DNA of 64,000 bases from Lachnospiraceae bacterium (GTDB lineage: Bacteria > Bacillota > Clostridia > Lachnospirales > Lachnospiraceae): positions 1 to 64,000 of the forward strand of contig JAAWBT010000026.1 in NCBI GenBank assembly GCA_022792835.1, given 5' to 3'. Under the pieces are notes generated by a model. The model was not told the origin of the DNA and ran no database searches. It saw nothing but the letters and a program-made list of their open reading frames with translations. A program made the position numbers and the translations under genes. Positions 26,922 to 37,172 of this stretch are shown here, one piece after another. The stretch's first letter is position 1, and each line of letters starts with the position of its first letter.

Positions 26922-27743
26922 ATGAAATACAAATTGCTGGCAACAGATTTGGACGGAACTCTTGTGACAGAGGATAAAAGAGTCACAGAGAGGACAAAAC
27001 AGGCAGTGAAGGCTATGATCAGCCGGGGAGGGACCTTGGTACTTTCCTCCGGGCGGCCAAGCTACGGCGTATGGCATGTGGCGAAGGAACTGGAACTTCC
27101 GGAACTTGGCGGATATATTCTTTCTTATAATGGTGGAGAGCTTTTAGACTGCAAAAGCGGAAAGGCAGAATTTTCTGTCCAGATACCTCCAGATAAAATT
27201 CCTGAGATTATTCATCTGGCAAGGGAACATAAAACGGCGATTCTTACTTATGAGGAAGAGTATATCATAAGTGAGAACGGCGACGATCTTTATGTGCTGG
27301 GGGAAGCAAGAAATACCAGGATGAAAGTAAAAGAGGTTCCGGACCTGATCTCCTATGTGACCTTTCCGATTGTCAAGATGATGATGGTGGGGACAGAAGA
27401 GCAGATCCTTAAGCTGGAGCCTGTGGTGAGAAAGGCCCTTGGGCCGGAATTTTCCGTGTTCCGCTCAGAGGCGTATCATCTGGAGATCCTTCCCGCGGGA
27501 GTTGACAAAGGAAGCGGACTTTTGAAAACGCTGGAATATCTGGGGATTTCCAGAGAGGAGACTATTTCCTGTGGAGATTATGACAATGATATTCCTATGA
27601 ATGAGGCGGCAGGACTGGGGGTGGCCATGGAAAACGGATGTCCGGCTATCAGGGAGAAGGCCGATTATATTACCTGTTCCAACGAGGCGGACGGAGTCGC
27701 TGTTGTCATTGAAAAATTTGTGCTGGGGGAAGAAGGATCATGA
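26922..27743 (+). CDS. Cof-type HAD-IIB family hydrolase
   Basis: YKLLATDLDGTL, LSSGRPSYG, CGDYDNDIPM. Confidence 0.93.
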   Translation: MKYKLLATDLDGTLVTEDKRVTERTKQAVKAMISRGGTLVLSSGRPSYGVWHVAKELELPELGGYILSYNGGELLDCKSGKAEFSVQIPPDKIPEIIHLAREHKTAILTYEEEYIISENGDDLYVLGEARNTRMKVKEVPDLISYVTFPIVKMMMVGTEEQILKLEPVVRKALGPEFSVFRSEAYHLEILPAGVDKGSGLLKTLEYLGISREETISCGDYDNDIPMNEAAGLGVAMENGCPAIREKADYITCSNEADGVAVVIEKFVLGEEGS

Positions 27744-28453
27744 AGAAATTTATTTTGGACACCCATACCCATACAGTTGCCAGCGGACATGCTTACGGGA
27801 CAGTGACAGAGATGGCGGAGGCCGCGTCCAGAGCAGGACTTAAGCTTTTGGCCATCACGGACCATGCGCCTAAACTTCCAGGAGGCACCCATGAGATGTA
27901 TTTTCGGAATTTCAAGGTTATCGACAGAGAGCTCTTTGGCGTGGAAATTCTCATGGGCGTGGAGTTAAATATCATGGATTACGAAGGAAGCGTGGATATG
28001 GAGGAGCGTGTGTTAAAAAAGATGGGCATCTGTATCGCCAGCCTCCACACAGTCTGCCTGACTCCCGGGACGAAGGAGGAAAATACCAGGACGCTTCTCA
28101 AAGTGATGGAAAACCCTTATGTCCAGGTGATCGGCCATCCGGATGACGGCCGCTATGCCATTGACTACGAGGCTGTGGTAAAAGGGGCAAAAGAGAAGGG
28201 TGTGTTGATCGAAATCAACAACAGCTCCCTGATGCCGGGTTCCTGCAGAAAAAATTCTCTCTCTAATCTGACAGAAATTTTAAGTCTTTGCCAACAGTAC
28301 GGCCAGGAGATCATCGTCAATACGGATGCCCATTTTCCCTCTTCGGTGGGACGGTTTGAGGGAGTAGAGGCTCTGCTGGAAAAAACAGGTTTTCCGGAAG
28401 AACTGGTGGTGAACACGGACGTGGGACGGCTAAAAAAATATTTGACGTATTGA
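27740..28453 (+). CDS. PHP domain phosphatase (YcdX-like)
   Basis: DTHTHTVASGHAYGT, AITDHAP, NTDAHFPSSVG. Confidence 0.9.
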   Translation: MKKFILDTHTHTVASGHAYGTVTEMAEAASRAGLKLLAITDHAPKLPGGTHEMYFRNFKVIDRELFGVEILMGVELNIMDYEGSVDMEERVLKKMGICIASLHTVCLTPGTKEENTRTLLKVMENPYVQVIGHPDDGRYAIDYEAVVKGAKEKGVLIEINNSSLMPGSCRKNSLSNLTEILSLCQQYGQEIIVNTDAHFPSSVGRFEGVEALLEKTGFPEELVVNTDVGRLKKYLTY

Positions 28454-28512
28454 CTTTTTCGCTGAAAAGACTATAATGATATCGAAAAAATCAATCAAAA
28501 AGGAGTGGAGAA

Positions 28513-29067
28513 ATGGCAAGAAAGAATTGGAAGCTGATTCTGTGCGCAGTTTTTGCTTTCGCGCTGGCGGGGCTTGCTGCCTGCGGGGACAAAGAGAGCA
28601 AGGATGTTGTGAAGTCGACAAACGCAGTGGAGACAGAGGCGGTGGAGACAACTGCCGCTGAGACAAAGGCGGTGGAGACAAAAGCTGCCGAGACAACTGC
28701 CGCTGAGACTCAGGCCGAAAGCACGGCTGACAGCGGAAAATTCGCTACGGTCGCAGAGTTTGCGAATTCTGAGGAGGTTCAGAGCGAGCTGGCAGCACAG
28801 AAGAAGAGCCTTGAAGGATCCGGTATGGACATCGCGATTACAGGGGAAGATAATAAGCTGATTTACACCTTTACCTATCTGGAGATGGAGAACCAGGAAG
28901 GGATGGCAGAGGCGCTTCAGCAGGGACTGGAGGCTGAGAAAACCACATTTTCCGGTGTGGCGAAATCCATTAAGCTGGCTGTGGATGTGGAGAATCCTGT
29001 AGTGGTGGTCCGCTATTTAGATTCCACCGGAGCGGAGATTTATTCCGCAGAATTTACAGCAGAATAA
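28513..29067 (+). CDS. DUF4854-like lipoprotein with Ala/Glu/Thr repeat linker
   Basis: Lipobox LAACGDK; VETEAVETTAAETKAVETKAAETTAAETQ repeats; FATVAEFANSEEVQSEL. Confidence 0.75.
   Translation: MARKNWKLILCAVFAFALAGLAACGDKESKDVVKSTNAVETEAVETTAAETKAVETKAAETTAAETQAESTADSGKFATVAEFANSEEVQSELAAQKKSLEGSGMDIAITGEDNKLIYTFTYLEMENQEGMAEALQQGLEAEKTTFSGVAKSIKLAVDVENPVVVVRYLDSTGAEIYSAEFTAE
28621..28715 (+). repeat. 15-bp-period coding repeat in the lipoprotein linker
   Basis: gcggtggagacaactgccgctgagacaaaggcggtggagacaaaagctgccgagacaactgccgctgagact. Confidence 0.8.
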
Positions 29068-29123
29068 GAAAGAACTTTTAATTTCCCACAGAATGTGGAA
29101 AGAAACATAAAACAAAGTAAAAA

Positions 29124-29168
29124 CAGGCTGGAACCGGAGTGAGAAAACCGGATTCCAGCCTGTTTTTA
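29124..29168. terminator. Bidirectional terminator between convergent genes
   Basis: aaaaacaggctggaa..ttccagcctgttttt. Confidence 0.8.
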
Positions 29169-29173
29169 ATCAT

Positions 29174-30943
29174 TTATTTGATAGGATCATAATACTGGGA
29201 CTCATAATATTTATAGAGGGCCCTGTACTCCTCCGTTGCTCCACGGTGCATAACTTTCTGGAACTCGTGAGAATCGAAATTTTTGGTGTTACTCAGTTTT
29301 TCGATGATATGTAAAGCCACATTGGAACAGTGGTCGGAAATCCGCTCGGCGCTGGTTAAAAATTCAGTCAGGGAGATGCCGGCCTGAACGCTGCAGTTTC
29401 CTTTGCTGAGCCGATCAATATGGTGGGTTTTTATGGTTTCACGGAGGACGTCGATGACCTCCTCTAGAGGCTCCACCCGGTAGGCGCCGGTGAGATCGTC
29501 TTTTTCATAAGCCTCCAGGGTGATGGTCAGCACATGCTTGACGGCCTCTATGACCATCCGGATCTCCTTTAATCCTTTCTTGGAGAAGGCGATTCCCTGT
29601 TCCTTATTGAACTGGCCTACCTCAGCGATGTTCACACAGTGGTCGCCGATGCGCTCAAAGTCACTGACACAGTGGAGGAACATGGCGGTCTCCCGCTGGT
29701 CTGTCCGGCGGATATGCTGGGCAGAGATACGAACCACATATTCACCCACAGCAGTTTCACATTTGTCCAGGAAGTCTTCATTTTCATTGAGCTTTTCAAA
29801 GGTTTTCTCGTCAAAATTCTCCAGTAGAGATACTGCCATGTCAAAATTCTCCTGGATGGTCTCGCCCATCTGGAGGGTTACTTTCCGGCACTGCTCCAGG
29901 GCCAGGGTAGGACGGTCAAGAAAGATGTCGTCCAAAAGCGCCAGGCAGGAGTCTGCACGGGAAGGCGCGTCGTCGTGAAGGAGCTTTTTGGAAATGGCCA
30001 CCAGCACGTTGCAGAAAGGCAGCAGGACCAGGCTGGTCGCAATGTTAAATAAAGTATGGAAATCAGCAATATTACCTCTGGTCATGGCGCTTTCCCAGAA
30101 GGAGAAGCCTACCAGGGCCTGGAAGCCATAAATACCGATTAAAAACATGATCGCACCGATGATATTGATCATCAGGTGACAGACCACCACACGCTTGGCA
30201 TTCTTATTGGTGCCGATACTGGCGATGAGCACAGTGATACATTTGCCGATGTTCTGACCGATGATAATGGGAGCTGCCATGGAAAAAGTCACGGTCCCTG
30301 TGGAGGCGATGGCCTGCAGGATACCAACGGAAGCCGAGGAGCTCTGTAAGATTGCGGTCACCACAGCGCCGAGAAGCACACCAAGGAGCGGATTGCTGAA
30401 TACGAAAAAGATTTCCTGGAAGGCAGGTGAATCCTTTAAGGGAGAAAGTGCCGACTCCATAGTGGTCATACCGAAAAAGAGGATGCCAAAACCGATCAGC
30501 AAATGGGCAATGTTCCTGGTTTTTCTGCGCTTGCTGATCAGGATCATGAAGGAACCGATGGCAATGACAATGGGAGCGAAAGAAGTGGGCTTAATCAGTT
30601 CAAAAATTAGCTGGGAGCCCGACAAGTCGCCGAGACGCAGGATCTGGCCGGTGACAGTGGTACCGATGTTGGCGCCCATGATAACCGGAATAGTCTGAGC
30701 AAATTTCATGATGCCGGCGTTTACAAAGCCCACAAGCATGACGGTAGTGGCAGCAGAACTTTGGATGATACCAGTGACGACAGCTCCCAGGGCGAGGCCC
30801 TTTAAGCGGTTGTTGGTCAGTTTTTCCAAAGTTTTCTCAAGGCCTGCGCCTGCGATCTTCTCCAGAGAGGTGCCAAGGAGGCTCATGCCATACAAAAACA
30901 GGCCGATGCCGCCGAGTAATGTCAGAACTGAAAAAATATCCAC
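29174..30943 (-). CDS. Na/Pi cotransporter family protein with C-terminal PhoU-like domain
   Basis: GGIGLFLYGMSLLG, GIIQSSAATTVMLVGFVNAG, ILQSSSASVGILQA; PhoU-like C-terminus ERIGDHCVNIAE. Confidence 0.92.
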   Translation of the reverse strand: MDIFSVLTLLGGIGLFLYGMSLLGTSLEKIAGAGLEKTLEKLTNNRLKGLALGAVVTGIIQSSAATTVMLVGFVNAGIMKFAQTIPVIMGANIGTTVTGQILRLGDLSGSQLIFELIKPTSFAPIVIAIGSFMILISKRRKTRNIAHLLIGFGILFFGMTTMESALSPLKDSPAFQEIFFVFSNPLLGVLLGAVVTAILQSSSASVGILQAIASTGTVTFSMAAPIIIGQNIGKCITVLIASIGTNKNAKRVVVCHLMINIIGAIMFLIGIYGFQALVGFSFWESAMTRGNIADFHTLFNIATSLVLLPFCNVLVAISKKLLHDDAPSRADSCLALLDDIFLDRPTLALEQCRKVTLQMGETIQENFDMAVSLLENFDEKTFEKLNENEDFLDKCETAVGEYVVRISAQHIRRTDQRETAMFLHCVSDFERIGDHCVNIAEVGQFNKEQGIAFSKKGLKEIRMVIEAVKHVLTITLEAYEKDDLTGAYRVEPLEEVIDVLRETIKTHHIDRLSKGNCSVQAGISLTEFLTSAERISDHCSNVALHIIEKLSNTKNFDSHEFQKVMHRGATEEYRALYKYYESQYYDPIK

Positions 30944-31156
30944 GCTTTTTCCCTCATTTCTTTTGTTTTTTGCGAAAATGTTGTTGTCAGTTAAAAACCG
31001 TATGACTTTATACTATTATAAATATGAGAAAGCGTCAATACAAATTTTCAGTCGGTGACTTGTTTCCTCTTCCTCAAAATGGTATACTAAACTTTGTATG
31101 CCTCTTTGGCGTTCGCTGGAAAGAGAGAGGGATAGAAGTAATCGGAGGAATGAAAC

Positions 31157-34099
31157 GTGGCACAGGCTAAAAAGAAAACGCAGACAGGCAGAGGGAAAAC
31201 CACGACAGGGAAGGGCGCGGCGGCCGGCAGGAAAAAGCAGAATGCTCCCGCCAGAAAGGCGAAAGAAGAGAAACTGGAACCAGCTTTGAAAAAAGAGCTG
31301 GTGATTTTGGCAGGACTGGCTGTTATGATCCTGCTTTTTTGCAGTAATATGCACTGGTGTGGAAAACTGGGAGAAGCCTTGTATCATATACAGAGGGGAA
31401 TCTTTGGCATCATGGGGTATTTGGTTCCCTTCTATCTGTTTTTTATTATGTGTTTTCTCCTATCCAATAACGGGAGTAAAAAAGCAGTTATCCGGGTACT
31501 GGTATCTGTGGCGGCGCTGTTTGTATTTTGTGGGATTGCTTCCCTTTTGGCAGTGGGCGAGTTTGACAGTGCCGTGACCTTAAAGGACTATTATGTGCAG
31601 GCGCCGAAATCCCTGGATGGAGGACTTTTAGGGGGATTATGCCTGAAGATTCTTTACCCGGCTCTTGGAATGGTGGGCACTTATGTGGTGTTGATCCTTT
31701 TAGCCATGGCGGGAATCGTAGTGACCACACAGAAATCCATTTTGAGCCCCATACAGAGGGGCGGGAAAAAAGTATACGATACGGCGAGAGAGGATCTGGC
31801 AAAACGCCATGAGCTCCATATGGAGAGGGCAGAAGAAAAGAGAAAATACAGGGCAGATAAAAAAGTGCGGGGTGTATCCATGGATACGGAAATCATGGAA
31901 GAGGATACGGAACAGATATCTGCCGGGGAACAGAGGAAAGATGCCGATGTCTTTACAGGGGAAATCCACGGGATGGAAGGCGCGTATCTGTCGGGGAATG
32001 GAGAAGAACTGGAAGAGGAGGAAGAAATTTACCATGGCAGAGACTCAGTATATGAAGAACTCGTGTATCCGGAAGAGACAGGACCGCTTCAGGCAGAACG
32101 GCTGAGAAGCACCCTGTCAGAGTTCGAGGCCATGCTGGAGGGAAACCAAAAAGAAGATCCTGAGCCGGAGATACCCCTTTACCGGATTCCGCCTGTGGAG
32201 GAAGAGGATTCCTCCTGGGAGGAGCCTGTGAAAGCGGAAGTATGGGCTGAGGAGAGGAAAGATCAGGAAGAGGAGCAGGACTGGAACGTTGAAGCGCTCC
32301 GGATTTCAGAGACCTTTCAGAAAACAGAACATGAATGGGAGACAAAAAATACTCCTGACCTTTCTGGTGAGGTGAGGCAGATTGTGACGGCAGGGGGAAA
32401 GGTGATTGAGGTGGAAGAAGACCCCACACAAATGGATCCCATTGAGGCCAAACGGGCCCAGGCGGCAAAGCAGAAAGAGACGTCCATTTTCCGGTCAGAG
32501 GAAAGGGGGAGAGGAAGTTCCGGAAGCGTCCGTTTTACAGATATACCGGGAGGGAGCGGGGCAGAAGGAATTGCCGGGGCTTCTGGACATCTGGACATGC
32601 CGAAGCATTCGGAGGCGCCGAAACGGCCTGAAGCGCCGAAGAGTCCTCCCAGGCCCTACGCCAAGCCTCCTTTCCAGCTTTTAAAACAGGGAGACAGGAA
32701 GGTAAAGGACCGGGATGCAGAGCTTAAGGAGACCGCCGTCAAGCTGCAGCAGACCCTCAGGAATTTTGGCGTGGGGGTGACAGTGACCAATATCAGCTGC
32801 GGACCTTCTGTGACCAGATATGAGCTGACTCCAGAGCAGGGGGTCAAGGTGAGCAGGATCGTATCGCTGACAGACGATATTAAACTAAATCTGGCGGCAG
32901 CGGATATCCGCATCGAAGCGCCCATACCCGGCAAGTCGGCGGTGGGCATCGAGGTGCCAAACCGGGAGAATATGACCGTGTCTTTCCGGGATGTGATCGA
33001 GTCGGAGGAGTTTCAGAACTTCCCGTCAAAGCTGGCCTTTGCCGTGGGGCGGGATATTGCAGGGCAGACAGTAGTGACAGATATGGCCAGGATGCCCCAT
33101 CTCTTGATCGCAGGAGCCACCGGTTCCGGAAAATCTGTGTGTATCAATACCTTGATTATGAGTATTCTTTATAAAGCAGAGCCTTCGGAGGTGAAGCTGA
33201 TCATGATTGACCCCAAGGTGGTGGAGTTGAGCATTTACAATGGAATCCCGCACCTGATGATTCCAGTGGTGACGGACCCGAAAAAGGCGGCCGGAGCTCT
33301 CAACTGGGCTGTGGCCGAGATGACGGACCGGTATAAAAAGTTTGCCGGATTCAATGTCCGCGATTTAAAAGGATACAATGAAAAGCTGAAGAGCGAGGCT
33401 GCAGACGGGGAGGAGGTATCCCCTCTGCCCCATGTGGTTATTATTGTGGACGAGCTTTCCGATCTGATGATGGTATCTCCGGGAGAGGTGGAGGACGCCA
33501 TCTGCCGTCTGGCCCAGATGGCCAGGGCGGCAGGTATCCATCTGGTGCTTGCCACTCAGCGGCCCTCTGTCAATGTCATCACAGGCCTGATTAAAGCCAA
33601 TGTGCCCTCCAGGATTGCCTTCTCAGTGTCGTCCGGGGTGGATTCCAGAACCATCATTGACATGAACGGGGCAGAAAAACTTCTGGGAAAGGGCGATATG
33701 CTCTTTTACCCTTCCGGCTATCAGAAACCGGTGCGGGTGCAGGGGGCTTTTGTGTCGGACGGGGAAGTATCGAAGGTGGTAGAGTTTTTGACAGAAAACG
33801 CGGATACGGAGTACAGCCAGGAGGTGGAAAGCCGGGTGAATGCCTCTTTAGGCCCGGAGGGCGGTGGGGGCAGTAAAGAGCGGGACGCTTATTTTGCAGA
33901 TGCCGGCCGTTTCCTGATTGAGAAGGAAAAGGGATCCATCGGAATGCTCCAGAGAGCTTTCAAGATCGGCTTTAACCGGGCGGCCCGTATCATGGATCAG
34001 CTTGCCGCGGCCGGTGTGGTGGGAGAAGAAGAGGGAACGAAACCGAGGAAGGTTCTCTTAACTCTGGAGGAGTTCGAGGCGTTTTTAGAGAACGGATAA
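31157..34099 (+). CDS. ftsK: DNA translocase FtsK/SpoIIIE
   Basis: N-terminal TM region, acidic linker, motor GATGSGKSVCINTLI, LPHVVIIVDELSDLMM, gamma winged helix; GTG start. Confidence 0.95.
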   Translation: MAQAKKKTQTGRGKTTTGKGAAAGRKKQNAPARKAKEEKLEPALKKELVILAGLAVMILLFCSNMHWCGKLGEALYHIQRGIFGIMGYLVPFYLFFIMCFLLSNNGSKKAVIRVLVSVAALFVFCGIASLLAVGEFDSAVTLKDYYVQAPKSLDGGLLGGLCLKILYPALGMVGTYVVLILLAMAGIVVTTQKSILSPIQRGGKKVYDTAREDLAKRHELHMERAEEKRKYRADKKVRGVSMDTEIMEEDTEQISAGEQRKDADVFTGEIHGMEGAYLSGNGEELEEEEEIYHGRDSVYEELVYPEETGPLQAERLRSTLSEFEAMLEGNQKEDPEPEIPLYRIPPVEEEDSSWEEPVKAEVWAEERKDQEEEQDWNVEALRISETFQKTEHEWETKNTPDLSGEVRQIVTAGGKVIEVEEDPTQMDPIEAKRAQAAKQKETSIFRSEERGRGSSGSVRFTDIPGGSGAEGIAGASGHLDMPKHSEAPKRPEAPKSPPRPYAKPPFQLLKQGDRKVKDRDAELKETAVKLQQTLRNFGVGVTVTNISCGPSVTRYELTPEQGVKVSRIVSLTDDIKLNLAAADIRIEAPIPGKSAVGIEVPNRENMTVSFRDVIESEEFQNFPSKLAFAVGRDIAGQTVVTDMARMPHLLIAGATGSGKSVCINTLIMSILYKAEPSEVKLIMIDPKVVELSIYNGIPHLMIPVVTDPKKAAGALNWAVAEMTDRYKKFAGFNVRDLKGYNEKLKSEAADGEEVSPLPHVVIIVDELSDLMMVSPGEVEDAICRLAQMARAAGIHLVLATQRPSVNVITGLIKANVPSRIAFSVSSGVDSRTIIDMNGAEKLLGKGDMLFYPSGYQKPVRVQGAFVSDGEVSKVVEFLTENADTEYSQEVESRVNASLGPEGGGGSKERDAYFADAGRFLIEKEKGSIGMLQRAFKIGFNRAARIMDQLAAAGVVGEEEGTKPRKVLLTLEEFEAFLENG

Positions 34100-34196
34100 G
34101 CCTGAGATCAATTTTCTTTGTCTTGACAAGTGTTCCTGTCAAGAAAAGAAACCTCTGCATAAGATAAAGGAAGAAAAATTTTATGCGGAGAAATTC

Positions 34197-35699
34197 ATGA
34201 CATTAAGCAGTCTGCTGTCCCATGTGGGATATATCAGGCTCCGGGGAAGTGCCGAGATTTCTGTGACAGGAATCACCTGTGATTCCAGGGAGGTAAAGCC
34301 TGGCGATATGTTTGTCTGCCTTACCGGCTGCAGGGAAGACGGCCACCGGTTTATGGCAGAGGCTCTTGAGAAAGGGGCCTGTGTGATAGTCGCGGAGGAG
34401 AGAAATGAGAAGGCAGAAACGTTTGAAAAACAGTTTTTGAAAGCTGCGAAGCCAGAAGTAGCTCTTGTACTTGTGGCTTCCACAAGGAGAGCCTTTTCCC
34501 CGCTGGCGGCCGCCTTTTACGGCTACCCCTTGCGCTCTATGAAATCGGCAGCCGTGACAGGGACCAAAGGAAAGACCACGACAGCCTATATGCTCCGGGA
34601 GATTCTTGAGAAGTCCGGCTGTAAAACAGGACTCATTGGCACCAACGGGGCTTTTCTGGGAGAGGAGAAGCTTGCGATCTCCCACACAACCCCAGAGGCC
34701 CATGAACTCCAGCGGATTCTCCGGCAAATGAAAGATGCCGGCTGTACCCATGTGGTTATGGAGGTTTCCTCCCAGGGGATCAAAATGGAGCGGGTGGCAG
34801 AGCTTCATTTTAACTGTGGGATTTTCACCAATCTTTCGCCGGATCACATTGGACCGGGAGAGCATGAAAATTTTGAAGACTATCTGTACCAAAAAAGCCG
34901 CCTGTTTTTAAACTGTGATGTGGGGATTATCAACCAGGATGACAGGTGGGCAAAGGATGTGACGGCCAGAGCGGCCTGCCGGCTGGTGACCTACGGGCTT
35001 ACAGAAGGGGACTTTCGCGGGGCAGAGCCGGCGCGCTATAAAGACAGCAGAATGCTGGGCTGCGAATACCGGCTGGAGCAGGAAGAGCCTGGAGAGGCTT
35101 CTGAGACAGTTTTTCTGCCTCTTCCCGGGGAGTACAACATCCGAAACAGTCTGGCAGCCATCGCGGCGGCAAGAGAATTTGGCATCTCTTCCAAGAAGGC
35201 TGCAGAGGCTCTTAAAGAAGTGCAGGTCCCGGGACGCATGGAAGTGGTTTCTGGAAGCAATCATTTGTGGGTGATTGTAGATTACGCCCACAACGAAGAC
35301 AGCATGGAAAATCTGCTTAAGACACTGAAGGCCTATGAACCCCGCCGTCTCATCTGTGTATTTGGCTGTGGGGGAAACCGTTCGAAGCTGAGAAGGACCG
35401 GAATGGGGCGGGCTGCAGGAGCCCTGGCGGACATTTCTGTGGTGACGGAGGATAATTCCAGATATGAGTCTCTTTCTGATATTATCCAGGCCATAGAGGA
35501 AGGACTTAAGGAAAGCGGCGGCAGATATGTGGTGATCCCCGATAGAAGGGAGGCCATCGACTATGCAATCCGACACGGAAAGGTGGGCGACATCATTGCC
35601 ATCATCGGCAAGGGCCATGAGGAATATCAGGAGAAAGAGGGAGAGAGGATTCCTTTTTCTGACAGAGAGGAAGCCAGACGATCCCTGTTTTTTGCCTGA
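34197..35699 (+). CDS. murE: UDP-N-acetylmuramyl tripeptide synthase
   Basis: ITCDSREVKPGDMFVCLTG, VTGTKGKTTTAYMLREIL, TTPEAHELQ, VDYAHNEDSMENLL. Confidence 0.94.
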   Translation: MTLSSLLSHVGYIRLRGSAEISVTGITCDSREVKPGDMFVCLTGCREDGHRFMAEALEKGACVIVAEERNEKAETFEKQFLKAAKPEVALVLVASTRRAFSPLAAAFYGYPLRSMKSAAVTGTKGKTTTAYMLREILEKSGCKTGLIGTNGAFLGEEKLAISHTTPEAHELQRILRQMKDAGCTHVVMEVSSQGIKMERVAELHFNCGIFTNLSPDHIGPGEHENFEDYLYQKSRLFLNCDVGIINQDDRWAKDVTARAACRLVTYGLTEGDFRGAEPARYKDSRMLGCEYRLEQEEPGEASETVFLPLPGEYNIRNSLAAIAAAREFGISSKKAAEALKEVQVPGRMEVVSGSNHLWVIVDYAHNEDSMENLLKTLKAYEPRRLICVFGCGGNRSKLRRTGMGRAAGALADISVVTEDNSRYESLSDIIQAIEEGLKESGGRYVVIPDRREAIDYAIRHGKVGDIIAIIGKGHEEYQEKEGERIPFSDREEARRSLFFA

Positions 35700-35761
35700 T
35701 AGGAAACCGATCGGGCAAAATCCCTCTGGTGCAGGATTCTAATATATGAGAGGAAAAAGAT

Positions 35762-37141
35762 ATGGAACGGACGAAGGTAGAAGATATTGTGCGGGCAACG
35801 GGAGGCGTGTTGCTTAAAGGAGCGGCAGATACCCCCCTGAAAAATGTGAGTATTGATTCCAGGGTCATGAAAGGAGAAGATCTCTTTGTGCCCCTCATCG
35901 GCGCCCGGTCTGATGCCCACGATTATCTGACCCAGGCTATAGAAAACGGAGCGGCGGCAGTCCTTAGCTCCAGGAAGACGGAGCCTCTTTTTGGGGCGGC
36001 TTGGATTCAGGTGGAGGACACCTTAAAGGCTCTGCAGGCCATAGGAAAAGATTACCGGGAACGGCTTTCGATTCCGGTAATCGGCGTCACCGGCAGTGTG
36101 GGGAAAACCACCACCAGGGAAATGACAGCAGCGGCCCTTGGCGCAGGTTTTAAGGTCTTTAAGACCTCGAAAAATTTCAACAGCGATATCGGCCTGCCTG
36201 TCACTTTGACACAGATGGGAAAGGCCGATGAGCTGGCGGTGTTAGAGATGGGCATGAGCGATTTCGGGGAGATGGAAGTGCTTTCTTCCCTGGCAAAGCC
36301 TTCTGCCGCCATTATCACCAACATCGGCGTGGCCCATATCAGGCAGCTTAAGACCAGGGAAAATATCTTCAGAGAGAAGTTGAAGATCGCCTTGTCCATG
36401 AAGCCTGGCGGCACTTTGATTCTGAACGGGGATGATGAATATCTGAAGACCGTGCCAGAGGACTGCGGCTTCAGACGGATTTTTTATGGTTTTGGAGAGA
36501 ACTGCAGGTTCCGGGCAGAAAAGGTGCAGGTCAGGCACAACGGTACGGAGTTTATGGCTGTGAACGGGGAGGAGCGGGTGAGAGTGCATCTTCCTGTTAT
36601 GGGGAATCATATGGTCATGAACGCCCTGGCCGCATTTGCGGCGGCTTCCCTCTGGGGGATTTCCATGGAACAGGCGGCGAAGGCCCTGGACGGATTCTCC
36701 GGCTTTAAAAACCGGCAGCAGATTTACCGTTTTTCGGAGTTTTCCATGATTGACGATACCTACAATGCAAGTCCTGATTCCATGAGAGCGGCCCTCACGG
36801 TCCTGGGCAGTATGGAGGCTTCCGGAAAAAAAGTGGCTGTTCTGGCGGATATGCTGGAACTGGGGGAGAAGACAGAGCGTTTCCATCGGGAAGTGGGACA
36901 GTTTGCGGCAGGAATCCCTGTGGACTGTCTGGTCTGCATCGGAGAGCTGGCTGAGGAGATCGGAAAAGGGTTTCTGGAAAGGATTTCAGCGCATTCCGGG
37001 AGAGAGGTACATTTCTTTGACTCTAGTACCGAGGCGCTTCCCTTCCTGAAAACCCAGACAAAGGACGGAAACCTCCTGCTTTTTAAGGGTTCCAACGACA
37101 TGAAGCTTTCCGGCTTGACGGAGATTTTAAAGGAACAATAG
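35762..37141 (+). CDS. murF: UDP-N-acetylmuramoyl-tripeptide--D-alanyl-D-alanine ligase
   Basis: SIDSRVMKGEDLFVPLIG, GVTGSVGKTTTREM, DDTYNASPDSMRAAL. Confidence 0.94.
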   Translation: MERTKVEDIVRATGGVLLKGAADTPLKNVSIDSRVMKGEDLFVPLIGARSDAHDYLTQAIENGAAAVLSSRKTEPLFGAAWIQVEDTLKALQAIGKDYRERLSIPVIGVTGSVGKTTTREMTAAALGAGFKVFKTSKNFNSDIGLPVTLTQMGKADELAVLEMGMSDFGEMEVLSSLAKPSAAIITNIGVAHIRQLKTRENIFREKLKIALSMKPGGTLILNGDDEYLKTVPEDCGFRRIFYGFGENCRFRAEKVQVRHNGTEFMAVNGEERVRVHLPVMGNHMVMNALAAFAAASLWGISMEQAAKALDGFSGFKNRQQIYRFSEFSMIDDTYNASPDSMRAALTVLGSMEASGKKVAVLADMLELGEKTERFHREVGQFAAGIPVDCLVCIGELAEEIGKGFLERISAHSGREVHFFDSSTEALPFLKTQTKDGNLLLFKGSNDMKLSGLTEILKEQ

Positions 37142-37172
37142 GAATTCTTTTACAGAGAGAGAATAAAAATAC

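Noticed and set aside
28621-28715. Possible CRISPR-like short repeats
   Set aside because: In-frame 15-bp coding repeat within a lipoprotein; no spacers.
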